Shown here one piece after another: positions 36,450 to 47,730 of a stretch of 64,000 nucleotides of DNA. This DNA comes from Sclerotiophoma versabilis (taxonomy: Eukaryota; Ascomycota; Dothideomycetes; Pleosporales; Didymellaceae), in NCBI GenBank assembly GCA_012274445.1, contig JAAROD010000094.1, forward strand, positions 372,001 to 436,000, written 5' to 3'. The notes beneath the pieces were generated by a model. It saw only the letters and a program-made list of their open reading frames with translations. It searched no databases and had not been told where the DNA came from. Each line of letters begins with the position of its first letter. Position 1 is the first letter of the stretch. The translations under genes and the position numbers were made by a program.

Positions 36450-37864
36450 ATGTCCACGCGCAGTCGCCAATCGCGCGTTGGGGCAACAGCAAGCAACAGC
36501 CGCCATTCCATCGCAGCAACTCCTGCTCGAGCCACCCAAGATGCACTACCACCCAACAAGAAACCCTCGCACCCGCTCGACGGCGAGGCACAGCGCGCAC
36601 TACGAGAATTGAATGGCAATACCCTAGCATCTGTCAAGAAACACAACAAAGATGCGATTACCCAGATCCGAAGCACAGCTGAGGTTGTCAACGACATGCT
36701 GAGTGAGCATCAACGCTACTTCGACGCACGCAGCAAGAAATGGGACGCCGGCAAAAAGCTAGACGAAAAGCGGGACGAGGAGACGATCATGGCAGACCTC
36801 CAGCAAAAGGTCGACGAGGCAACAGCGAAGTTGGAGGAGAGTATGCGCGCAGTCATCGACTCTAGCGTCGCAGCACAGCGCATCGAAGACACCCTTGAGT
36901 GGCTGCGCCAGGCTGCTCCTAGGCAGCTCGAGGAGGAGTACGAATCGCAAATAACGCAGCGTCAAACTCAGAGACGGCAGGCACAACCTCCAGAAGGCAG
37001 CGACGCAGGTTCAGACGTGGATGTGCAGATGGACGAGGGCCCAACGCCCGGCCCCACTCCACTTGACGGCTCCCGCTTAGCCCTCACTGGTCCTGTCGAA
37101 ATGTTCACAGACCGCATGACGCGCGAGGCAGACGCGTACACATCCAAATCGCTCACCGCGCGCTATGCAAAGCACAACGAGTACCGCGACTTCAAGCGGG
37201 TCGTCCACGATGCGCGATACGGCGACGATGGGCCTGTCCTCGGCCACGAAGACACTTGGTTCACAGAAGCGGGCGAGTCACAGCTAGGCGTCACGCAGAG
37301 ACGGGGTGGTGCCTACGACGACGACGAAGACGATCTCGTCATGGACAGGGCGACAATTAGCACAAAATGTCCAATCACATTCCAGCAGCTCAAGGAACCA
37401 TACTCGAGTAACAAGTGTCCACATACGTTTGAGAAGACCGCAATCCTAGGTATGATCAGGACAAGTGGGAGTCATTATGGGAGAGGAGGGGCGCGGAGTG
37501 TTGCCTGTCCTATCCCTGGGTGTGACCAGGTACGTGTCATAATTTCTTCTCACTTCCGCAAAATTTTGCAAGCTAACTCGATGGCCTACAGCAACTCTCC
37601 GCCGAGGACCTCCGTGTTGATCCAATTCTCGTCAGGAAGATCAAACGCATGCAGCGCGCCGAGCTGGAAGAAACTCAATTAGACTCCGACGGCGAAGAAG
37701 AAGAAGAAGACGAAGACGAAGAAGAAGCGCAAGCTCCACAGAGCTCGCAGCCTAGTAGAAGAGGTGCCGTCAGGTTACAGACACCAAGCACGCAACAGCG
37801 ACCGCCGCAAAGCTCGATTATTGAGGACCTTGGGGCTCCCAGTGATGAGGAGGACGATGAGTAA
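36450..37864 (+). CDS. NSE2: SMC5/6 complex SUMO E3 ligase Nse2 (Mms21)
   Basis: Nse2 attaches SUMO to DNA-repair targets as part of the SMC5/6 complex in the nucleus. Exons 36450..37529 and 37592..37864 give 450 residues, longer than yeast Mms21. The N-terminal half has helical, Glu-rich segments suitable for docking on SMC5. The SP-RING finger is at about residues 304 to 385: STKCPITFQQLKEPYSSNKC, then PHTFEK, and CPIPGCDQ followed by LSAEDLRVD after the junction. Ligands C307, C323, H325, C353 and C358 are visible. The tail is strongly acidic (DGEEEEEDEDEEEA), possibly a SUMO-interacting or flexible extension. The intron falls directly after the last zinc ligand. Confidence 0.88.
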
Positions 37865-38530
37865 GGACTCCGGTCAGAAAGTCGGTAAAAAAAGGAAACA
37901 TGACCGTGATTTGATACCCATTACCGTTCTGTTGTAGAGTCTACGATAATCTAAAGACGAAGCATTTCTGGTACTTGCTTGAGAGTGTGCAAACTCGGCG
38001 TCTTTGCAGGTTCACATTTCTAACGAGATCGTGAGAGGTGATATGATAGCATACGCAGCTCGCATGTGAAGCCTGGCTTGGCGGCAAGCGGATACTGTGG
38101 AGAGAGTTTCACGTGCACACGGTCGGAAGGTACCTGCGAGGGTTGGTACTCGCTCCGTTCGGCCGTGGGAAGGCCTTGCACACCACGAAGTTCCTCGACT
38201 TTTTTGTTTGTATCTTCGCACACTTTTTTCGACGACAACACCAAATTTGATTCTCATGAAATCATTTCACAGTTACATTACGTGTTTGTACGTACATGCG
38301 CTCGCTGTGCGAAAAAAAAAAGTCATGAAATACTATCTTCCATTCCCAAACAACACCGAACGCCGTGGTAGATCCTTCTGCACTCGTAAGTGCAGGGAGG
38401 TAGGTATGGCTAGCTCTTTGGCTTGACTGTCTTCTCAAGTCTTCTGCTTCTTCCTCTCATTTGTCCCGTCTCTTCTTCTCCTATCTCGGATTGTCATTCG
38501 CTTCCACTTTACGCGTATTCGGGACTTCAT
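37865..38530. other. Gene-free: convergent 3' region
   Basis: It lies between the stop codons of NSE2 and the mitochondrial carrier. It is AT-rich with pyrimidine runs and probably holds both 3' UTRs. Confidence 0.6.
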
Positions 38531-39628
38531 TTACTTGGTAATGAAGCCAAGGTAGTCGGCGACGATGAGTGTTACCATACTATTTTCTGTCAGTCATTTT
38601 TTCTTCAATACGATGATTGTTAGGTCAACTTACGCATGTGGCGCAATGCGGATGTAGTATGTGCCGAACCCCCGGTAAAATCTCAGTAAACCCTCCTCCT
38701 TTGCGACCTTCTTGAAGCAGTCGAACATGCCCTTGTATGGGAGTGTACCGTCAGGTGCGCGGGTCTGCTTTTGCAGCCTTGTCTTCATGAAATCAAACGG
38801 CAACGACAGGAACGAGGCGAAGAAACCAGCGATGGCGGATGCTGTCAACGTCTGCGAGCGCGAGGAGAGGCTTGTGTTCTTGAGCTGCGACTTGGCTTCG
38901 CTGAAGAATGCAAGTTGACCGAAGTTGAGCGCCATGGCGCGGACAACTGTGGGATAGCAACCGGCCCAGAGACGCAGTACGCCTTCGTTCTTGGAGATCC
39001 GCATCAGTGCGTCAACGACGGATGTGTAGTTTGCGCGTTGCGCGACGGGTTTCATGCCGTCGGATTGCATACGGATCAGTGCCAGATCTGCTGGGTTGCC
39101 TACGACGGCGGCGAGACCACCGGCTGTCAGACCTGCACCAGCGCGCTCCTTGAAGCCGACTGTTGTGCCGTTTTCTTTTGCGCGGACGGCGAGGCGCTTC
39201 ATGAATGTGTCGAAAAAGCCAAGGCGCGCGGTTGTGTAGACTGCTTGTCTAAGCAGGCCGGCGCTGAGTCCGGTGTACAAATCCATGACCTTTCCTGCAG
39301 CGACGATGTCTTTGAGGACACCGATGGGTGTGGGTTTGGGTCCAGTCTTGACGCCCTCGCCTGCAAGTTGGAGACGGACTTTTACCATATCGACAGGCTG
39401 GATCACAGTTGTTGCTGTCATACCCGCCAGACCACCGTTGATGAATGGTAGCGCTGCACGCATGAATGGTGTATGAAGGAAGTCGGCCGTTGCCTTCTTT
39501 GGGTTTTCTGCTGCTTTGGACATCGTCTCAGATGCGTCCTTGAGGATGACTTCAGAGCTTTGCTTTGCGTTCTCGAGGGCGCGGGAGGCGGGCATTTTGA
39601 AGCTTTGTGTGGAGGCTGTTGTTGACAT
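38531..39628 (-). CDS. Mitochondrial carrier, 2-oxoglutarate/malate type
   Basis: A six-helix inner-membrane antiporter of 347 residues. Exons are 39628..38634 and 38579..38531; the last exon encodes only MVTLIVADYLGFITK after the junction. Three carrier repeats are clear, each with the PX(D/E)XX(K/R) signature or its variant: QPVDMVKVRLQLAGEG, GNPADLALIRMQ and LPFDFMKTRLQ. The oxoglutarate-carrier features GLSAGLLRQAVYTTARLG and YTSVVDALMRISKNEGV are present. The second repeat has ADLALIR where most carriers have a basic or acidic contact, as known in this subfamily. A 70-residue N-terminal extension precedes helix 1. The assignment to oxoglutarate/malate is by family; transport was not tested. 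Confidence 0.9.
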
Positions 39629-42615
39629 GTCGTTAGTTTCGGTCACTAATACCCAGTCGTGAATATATGGGTGACGAATGACAGGCAATTAACAAAGGTC
39701 GGACAGATAAGCAAATGCAGGAATATGTGTTGGGCAGATGTGATCGCCAAAGTCCAATGAAGAGATGCAGGAGATTCAACAACGGATAACCCCAGTATAT
39801 ATCGACCACCACCGGAAACGCTGGGTTGAGCACAACATATTTCGGGTCATCTTTCCGGCACTCTATAGTGCCAGGCAGAGCCTCACGGCGCCTGTCGAGG
39901 CGGTATTGCGGTCGTCGCGGTCGTAGTGTAACGGCCGCGGCCGTGGAAACTAGCCGGCTACAATTACGGCGGAGCGCAAGACTCGAAGGCTCGGTCTTCA
40001 GAGGGCGTGACGCGCTTCCACGTGCGGCACGTCCCATCTCTTGTCCGATACTACCCGCAGCCCATTGCAATGCGCAAAGAAACAGTTGTTGAGAGCTGTT
40101 GCGTACCTATGCAGTTCTGTATGCGGAGAGCTGGATCCGCGCTAACAACGGAGAAGTGGGTCGCAGAGTGGGAAGTGGTTAGACTGGGTGGTGGTATGCA
40201 CTTCAACGACTTGAGCAAAGGAGCAAGCAACTATGAAAGGCAATTGCAATGATAACAATGGACGAGGCTTTCAGGAAAGAGATGTCAGGAGCAATGGAAG
40301 ATCTGTCACGGTACGCGTTGGGCCATCCAACCAAGCGGTGCCTCGATGAGGGGTCTTGTTGCTCTTGAAATGCGGGGAACGCTGGCTCGTACCGTGAGTT
40401 ACATCAAGCGCAATGCAGCCAGTCAACATGTGAGTCCGACGGCGGATTGATGGCCTCAAGCCAATTGGATAAAGCTTATCCGCTGCATTACTGGTTGCGC
40501 TGTTGCTCTTGATGCTGGAACGTGATGCCTGGTTTGTGACAGGCCGTGCTGTCGCGTGTGTCACTGGGCATCTCGACCTGAACGTAGACCTGTTTCTGAG
40601 ACTGAGACTGTTCGGTAACACGGAGTTGAGGTCAATGTGATCTGCAGGCACATTCTTGATCTGGCTGATAGCTGTGATGCATGTGGGCTTGCTTTAGGTT
40701 TGGAGCTGGTGAGTTGAGCAAGAGTGACGTAATTAGGTCCTCGACGAATCAGGAGGTGGGTTGTATCAACACCAAAGGTTTCCACCGTCAAGACCGCGAT
40801 CAAAGAGTGCTTCCGTTAGCTTCGTGTTGAATTTTCACCGCTCGCTATTATCAGATTTGACGAAATGCCTAGATGTGCGTGGCTTTCGATTCGGGTCAGC
40901 ATCGAACACCTTCATCATGCCTTTCGAAGATCACAAACATCCTACGCAATCAGCGCATCCTCACTATCGATGAACTCCAACAACCCGAATATTCATCTTC
41001 CATCAGATATGGGCTTCGGCTTAAGGCACACTGAGCTCATTGCGCATTCATCCACGCTTCGGCCACGGCCATTGTTTCTCCGTCAAGCCACAACAAAGAC
41101 GTTCCTGAATGACATGCATGCAATACACACTACTGATTCGCGGAGACAGAAACTCACGTGTACAGATGTATGGAAAGGGTCTCGACGCACGATGAGGCGG
41201 TGTCGGTGCTCATGCGCGGAAGTCCTGATGGGCAACAACAGTTTCCGTAACCACCCGCGGCCGAGATTTGCTCACCGGCAACATCAACACTTACTTCATC
41301 TACCAAAACCTGAAGAATAACAACATCAGTCCTTGAGCCGGGACTAACGTTATTGCCGAGATTATGGCTTTTGAGTTTAAAACGCTTCATGGTTGTCTTC
41401 AGCCTGATATTGTAATGTGGATATACTTCACCGTAACTTGATTATATTTAGGAATTCGTAAGGCAGCATGCTGAGAGACCGGTTTGGTTTTGTGGAAAGT
41501 ATCATAAAAGGCTACTTTAGTTGAAAAAGAAAACCGAAGCCATCTCTTACTCCAAAGTCTTCTCAACCAACCTCTTACGGTGTGTTTACATGCAAATGCA
41601 AGTCAGATTTACCGTTCATTACTGGAGTTTCTGTAAGATCCACATCCTCTTCCAGGCTAACTATTATGTCGTACATGTCCGCACGTACTCCAATTCGGGC
41701 TTGGATGAAGTATGGCCGATCGTGCAAACAAAACCATAGCTCCTGTGTGGAGCTTGTTGTCCAGAGTGATTCCTATTGCGTCTTCCCTTGACTGGCTTGT
41801 TGTTAACAGAGGGCTTCTGATTCCGAACGTAAGAAGTTTATGTTCAGATCTTGGCCAACTTCTTTGAAGGTGTCTGCGAACACAAAAAGTTACGCCAGAC
41901 GGCGTGAACAATGATTAGCAGTACTGCCATGAGGAACCAGTACAGCCAGACCCGATCCAACACCACAGAGCCAACGGTACTCCGATGGAAGTTCGAAAGA
42001 TATGAAGTGTCAGAACCCATTGCGTTCATGACGTACAACGTCTCTTGTAAACTTCACATCCTGCGCCTCTCGAAGATATTTTAATTTCTTAGGCCTTGGA
42101 AGCTTCTTGTCGACTAATGGACGCGCAAAAGCTTAGTGGGACTGTAGAATACTATTTTTAGGTTTATACTATGAAAAGGCTTCATGAGGCTCGACCGTGG
42201 TTCGACTACACAAGCTGGTCCTTTGATATCAAAAGTCCAGCATTTTGTGATGAGGTTTTGGATTCTGCGCGATAAGAGATTTTGGCTTCTCATAATGCAG
42301 GTCTTTTCCCACTTGCACCTCACGTTCCTTAGTAAATGCACTTACAACAGTCCTGATCTGAGATCGCTTGATATTGTTGGGCGTCAGCTGCGACTTCAGC
42401 GCTAACAAGACATTGTAATCAATAAAGCATCTTCTCATTGGTGAGGGGTGCTTTTCGTGGCTGCTGACCACAGCATACTCAACAAGGCTGACGAGCAAAG
42501 GTTATTCGCGACGACCTTCATCTCGCGTACTCTCTTCGAAAATCATCTTCCAGGCCGAGTGTCTCTCCGTCCTCTTCTTAGCATCTGCTTCACCATCAAG
42601 CAACCCTCCTCTCTC
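39629..42615. other. Gene-free 3.0 kb stretch
   Basis: No coding region is recognised on either strand. Frames of up to 151 codons (40865..41320) lack motifs. The left 400 bp likely include the carrier promoter. The stretch from about 41400 to 42600 is more AT-rich than the rest. Confidence 0.5.
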
Positions 42616-44175
42616 CTAGCCATTTCTACAGCCTGTACCATTCTTCCACTTCACCCGAACTCTCATTCCCCATCTGCTACCTACAAGCACCAGCCCGTCG
42701 ACTCCAATGGTAAATGGCACTAGCTGCTCAAGGCTCGTCCATAAGCCGCTTAACCCGTCAACATCGTTCCAGCTCAACGTGAGCTTAAGCTGAAGTATAA
42801 CGATGACGTGTATTGCCAATTCAAGAAACATATTGAACCATCCAAGCCAACCCTCTTTCGGCACTTCTGGCCCAGCAAGCACCAATGATAAAGCAAGTGA
42901 TACTGATGACCATCTAAGCAAGTCTCCTCCACTTGCGGACTTGTAGGAAACGCTGCGTACAGCTGAAATGGTCCATTCAATGGATCTAGGAGCCGAGTCT
43001 GTCGAAGATGCGAGTATGAAATGGAAGCTTGCAGCGAGAAGGGACAAGTGAGGAACAACTTCCATGTGTATAGGATGGCGGGTTGCTGGCGACTTTTCCG
43101 GTGCGGTACCTCGCAGGAAAGAAGATTGACTTGATGATGACAGAGAAGGTAAGAGGTTTGCCGTTTGGTTTCATCTGGTACGGGCTTGCGGATATACAAT
43201 GTTGGATACAAAGCTCGCTCTTATAGACTTCTCGTAGCACCGCAGGCTTGACTGGGGTCGGGTCAACGTCTTGTTCTAAAGACGAGTTTGTGGACTTTGT
43301 AGAGTTTGTCTCGTTAATTGAGACGGGAGGTAATGCACTGGGGTGTTGTTTTGGTCTCGTGGCTGGTTGGGACTTCGGTTGGACGACTAGAGTAGTCTCA
43401 CGATCGAAGCCGAAGTGAGACTTGGTTGGTGAGCAGTGCGAACAAGAAGATCTGGAGCAGGCTCCGTACGTATCTCGGCATACACAAGCATAGTCTATCT
43501 CCTTGATTTTGTTTTCACAGTGCTCGCATGCTCCGCTTCTCCAGACCCTGCTTGTTCCCACGTCTTGACAGCCTTGACAAACTCTTGCCTTGCCTTGCTG
43601 ATCTTCCACATTGTCCATGGTCTCAGGAACTCTATGCTTGCCCAGTAGACCGTACAACACAAAAGTAACAAACTCATAACCATCATCACCTTCCGCGCCC
43701 ATCCAAACATACCTGCTTTGAGCACGTACATCATGATGTAGATCCTGCAGGGTGTTTTCTTCGTCTGCCCAACACCAACCCACCAAAACCACATATGCAG
43801 CCCAATATTTACCAGGTTGTTAATCTCACAAAGATTCCTTCTGACCAAGCTTCCCCTACTAAAGATACCCTTACTATAACTTGATTTGGCCCGAGCACCC
43901 ATGATGCAGCTCCAAGCCAGGATCTGCAGAAGGACAAAACCTTCAACTGCGTACACATCTTCCGGATTCGCAACATATATTGACGCAATAATGAGCAGTG
44001 CAACGCTAAAGATGCTGACAGAGTCGCGCAGGACTTACGCTTCAGAGAAGAGAAAGTAATTTGCGAACCACACAGCAAGGATTTGAGCGTAGATACCGAT
44101 TCGAATGCAGATGCCATAGATGTCGTTGTTGCCTTCGAAACCGCATTAGGGTTCGTTTGTAGAGCGAGGAGACAT
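42616..44175 (-). pseudogene. Broken multipass membrane-protein gene
   Basis: Read from ATG 44175, one frame gives a plausible fungal multipass protein: CGFEGNNDIYGICIRIGIY, then VSIFSVALLIIASIYVANPE, AVEGFVLLQILAWSCIMGAR, and a charged segment ending near 43500. It is broken by TAA at 44146..44148, TAA at 44035..44037 and TAG at 43495..43497. Conserved-looking sequence continues in another frame (KPLTFSVIIKSIFFPARY near 43140) and returns to the first frame for LELAIHVIVILQLKLTLSWN and WTSLEQLVPFTIGVDG before the stop at 42616. Introns could explain the later frame changes but not the two early stops, because the only spliceable segment there is 24 nt. A shorter functional gene starting later cannot be excluded. 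Confidence 0.6.
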
Positions 44176-45457
44176 GGTTGTTGGGAAGGCGAGCGTATGG
44201 GTTGGAGATTGGAAGAGCCGAAGGAGAAATATTGGAAAGGGGGGGGGGGGGGGCAAGAGGAACGCAAAATGCAAGCAAGAAAACGATGGTAATTTACGAT
44301 AGACATGTTGCGACATGTATTGATCTATCTATTCGCAAATCCTGCAGGAAGTCGCTGGCTCGAAGTTGCTGTGTAAGCGCCCAGCTGCGTGGATGCCACA
44401 GTACGCAGGCGCGTATCCAGACCCGCAATCTAAAATACAATGGTTGTGGCTTGTTGATACGTGCAGGGCAGACTGACGATGACATGATTGAGATTTAAAA
44501 GTATGGGTGGTGGCAAGACTAGGAAACGAAGATTCAGGCGCGTAAATTATGAAAGACAAATGAACGCTTAATTCAGACAAGTTGCTCACAAGCTGTAGCT
44601 ATGCTGAAAGACAGCCGTGATGGGCTACCTGCAGTTGTGCGCCTAGATAGAACTCCAGAAAAACTCCAGCCAAGATAGCGTGTGTGCTCAAAGTTTACAA
44701 ATAAACATTTCGTGTCGTCGTAGGTGTATGGTGCACGCCAGTTGAGTCAACAGAGCGTCGCTGATTTACATGACAGTGCATGGGATGCAACAGCACGAGC
44801 AGTCGTCGGTCGATAGGCAGCTGCACTTGCCAGGCTGAGGCTTGACGACCGAGCCGGCGGATGATGAAATGGTGGAGGCAGGCATTTCGTAGCTTGAAGA
44901 TAGGACTTCTTGACGCTGAGCGTATGACAACTTATTGATGTATACAGAAGATCGGAGGAGGTAGTTTCGTGGAGAGCTGACGTTTTGTGGCCCAGCTGCG
45001 GTAGTGCTGTGACAAGGTTAGTTACATTCATGGCGCCAGGGTTTTTGCGTGATCCTACTCAATGCGAGAGAAGACAAGATAGGAATGACGAATTTGGGGA
45101 ACAAAAGTAAAGGTCTCCTGAGAAGAGTGGGCGATTTATGATTGCGTAGGAACCCTTCTTGAGCCCTGCTTATACCCGACAGCGCTAAACCTTGGTCAGC
45201 TTGGCGTGAAGTGCGGATGACGTCTCAATTCAAGGCGGTGCATTCGGACGTGGCGCAAACGTTGCAATCTTGGCAGCACTCGCGCATGGGATTTTTTTCT
45301 TGCACATATACCGTAGAAACACAGTGGGCGCTTTCATGGTCACGATTATTTCGGGGTAAGCATTGATTGGCCGATCTTAACTTTGTCCTATTTGCTTGAT
45401 CACAAAGCACCACGTTCAGGCTCCTTCACCAATTGAGTTTCTTAGATCATGTCTGTA
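44176..45457. other. Gene-free stretch
   Basis: No gene is supported between the broken membrane gene and LSB5. It includes a G15 run close to the broken gene's start. Confidence 0.5.
44239..44253 (+). repeat. G15 homopolymer
   Basis: An uninterrupted run of 15 G lies 64 bp upstream of the broken membrane gene's ATG, on the strand opposite to it. Confidence 0.85.
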
Positions 45458-47226
45458 TCATACGTCCCTCCAGTTGGGTTCCTTCTTCTCAGCCCAGGGC
45501 GTTGCAACAGCTGCGCACAATGTTAGTTTGAATGCAGCAAGCGTTTGCAGGATAAGTACCATTGCTATCTCCAAAGGGATCATCATCTTCCTCGGGCTCG
45601 CTGTCCGGATTAGTTTGTTGCTTCCCTGCTGCTGCTGCTGCAACGGGAGCAGAAGCAGGAGGCATAGGGATGCTCATGGGCCTAGGCGGCTTCGCAGGCG
45701 GTGTCTCGTCCTGCATCTTCAGACTGGCTAACTTGGCCTGAGCTATGTCTGACTCATCCTCGCTGTCGCTGTCATCATCGTCTATGCTCTTATCCATAAT
45801 CTCGAAGGCCATTAGCGCCTTCACGAGCTCGTCATTGGCATTCAAAAGACCACCGATATACTGCTCGGACTCTACGAGGTGAATATAGCGTAGAATCTGG
45901 CGGCGGAGCTGCTTGCAGGTGTCAAAGCGGTTCATAACCTCTGGGTTTTCGCTGACACGCTGCTGTTCTCGGTTGATGAGCTGTAGTCCGTTCAGAAGAT
46001 TTGCGCTTGCAACGTTGGCCGAGGCCATTGTTTCCAACATCTGACCCTTTTCCCTCTCGAGACTGAACTTCTGTGCTTTCGGAGTCTTCTTGTCTTTTTT
46101 GCTTCTACTGAAGAGCGAAGAGCCACCGGATGACGAAGTGGAACCTAGTGTCACCGGCCTGCTTGACGACGAAGACGTGTGCGGAGGATCAGGCCGCCGG
46201 GGCTGAGGTGTAGGCGGTGGCGAGTTTTCTTCGCGCTCACGGGCTGCTTCAGCATCTTGTTCGCGGATGATTCGAGACTGTTGTGGCTGAGGTCTGCTCT
46301 TGCGAGGAAGCTCCTTGTGTAGAGCTGCGATGCGCTCGAGACCGGGCGTGCCCTTGTATGCGACAGCCCACTGCCGGAACAAGAGGTTCACTCGCTCGCG
46401 AACATCAACGTCGACTGTCTCGTCACGAGCCAATATCCGCAAGCGTTCCAGAAGAGGCTCGTCGGCAAAGGTTTTCTGGAATCTTGAGCCTGCGTTTTGG
46501 ATCAATGCGTCTAATATGACCAACGCACGGATCTGGCGATGCGCGTTTCCATACTTGCTACTCTCCATTAGTCCTCACCGTATGTGCGAATTGGATCAAC
46601 GTACAGCTTCTTTCTTAATGCACGTGCTGCTTCAGTAGGACCGGTCGACTGTATTCGAATGACCTCAATGAGATCAACAACACCGCCTATGTCCTACGAG
46701 TATCAATACCTGAGCCGTTGGTGTTGGCGAAGGTCCTGCTTACATTCTCCTCGTATTGTTCGCTAGTTAATCGATCTACCTGGACCGTGACGGCCGAGAA
46801 AGGTTTCGCCTATCGTCAATCCACAACTTTAGTACTTTGCGGCAGTGTTTGAAGAAACAAAGTGGACACGGGTTCTCGAAGATAGGGAGGTCTGCGTAGG
46901 CAGTAGGCGTCTTGTGATGATGGAGAGGTTTGCGCGTAGATTTGGGTTTAGGAATTTCCCAAGTAATAACGCTCTGGCGATATGAAGGCAGCGCTTGAAA
47001 GTCGCTTGAAACCATTGAATCGACCGAGATCACACGGCAGAGTGCCTTGTCCTCCAAGAGTGGCTCGCACCCGAGGCTAAGAAATCCAGAGTCCATGACA
47101 AGAAACTTGGTGTTAAACAACGCAGACAAAAAAAAGTACAAAGACCGACTTTGGTTTTTGTTGAAACATGGGGTTTGAAGAGACGATTTATACAGTTGCC
47201 AGTCAACGAAATTCACTTACCGGCAT
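45458..47226 (-). CDS. LSB5: Lsb5-like VHS/GAT-domain protein
   Basis: Lsb5 links ubiquitin, clathrin adaptors and Las17-driven actin assembly at endocytic sites. Well-supported exons are 46809..46744, 46693..46605, 46557..45560 and 45510..45458. A VHS domain covers KPFSAVTVQVDRLTSEQYEE, DIGGVVDLIEVIRIQSTGPT and KYGNAHRQIRALVILDALIQ; a GAT domain follows near ANVASANLLNGLQLINREQQ. The tail has an acidic patch, Pro-rich SH3-ligand type sequence (PPAKPPRPMSIP), DDPFGD and the terminal WAEKKEP. The first coding exon is not certain: TAG precedes GCGAAACCT, so an upstream exon is needed, and ATGCCG at 47226..47221 before a perfect GTAAGT donor fits the frame, giving 403 residues. That start is a guess. 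Confidence 0.82.
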
Positions 47227-47730
47227 GTCGAAGTGTTGTCTGGGCTAGTGTCTACCCGCCAATACCAGCTATATTTGGGTATCGAGCGTATCTGCGAACT
47301 GTTTGGAACGAGCAGTGGTGTTTCGTTTGGCCGAATGAGGATATGTGGTAGAAAAGCACACGACTTGCGTTCGGATGCCTGATTCAGGGCCAATGCTGAG
47401 GGTTGGTCGTTGGAGACCGGCGTTACAGAACAGCAATAGCGCCCGCACGAGACCGAGGATGTTGGCCGTGTCAGCAGCAACCGAGAATGTTCAAGCTCGA
47501 TGTCGGTGGTGTAGGAAGAAGGTTGATTATGTTGATCGCATGCAGCTTGCTGAGTGATGCAGTGAATGGAGCTGCCTTGATATGGAATGCCCCGCGCTAG
47601 TGGTGGGGGCATTGGGCTGACCGTCGGGTGCACATTCCTCTCGCCCACGTGTGATCTGCAATTCCTTCTCCAAACCACAAAAGCCATGAACACGACAAGC
47701 ATGTTGCATCAAGGCTGGGATGTGGAGGTG
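47227..47730. other. Gene-free: divergent promoter
   Basis: The stretch lies between the proposed start of LSB5 (minus strand) and the orphan gene on the plus strand. In-frame ATGs for the latter also exist at 47686 and 47701, so its right edge may be coding. Confidence 0.45.

Noticed and set aside
38771..39451. 226-codon plus-strand frame
   Set aside because: Antisense shadow of the mitochondrial carrier.
40865..41320. 151-codon plus-strand frame
   Set aside because: Starts with a non-ATG-supported context and shows no conserved pattern; His, Arg and Ser-rich as random frames often are.
46776..47216. 146-codon minus-strand frame (with several Cys) overlapping the LSB5 5' end
   Set aside because: It lies in the proposed first LSB5 intron and ends in the wrong frame within the VHS exon, so it is more likely intronic.
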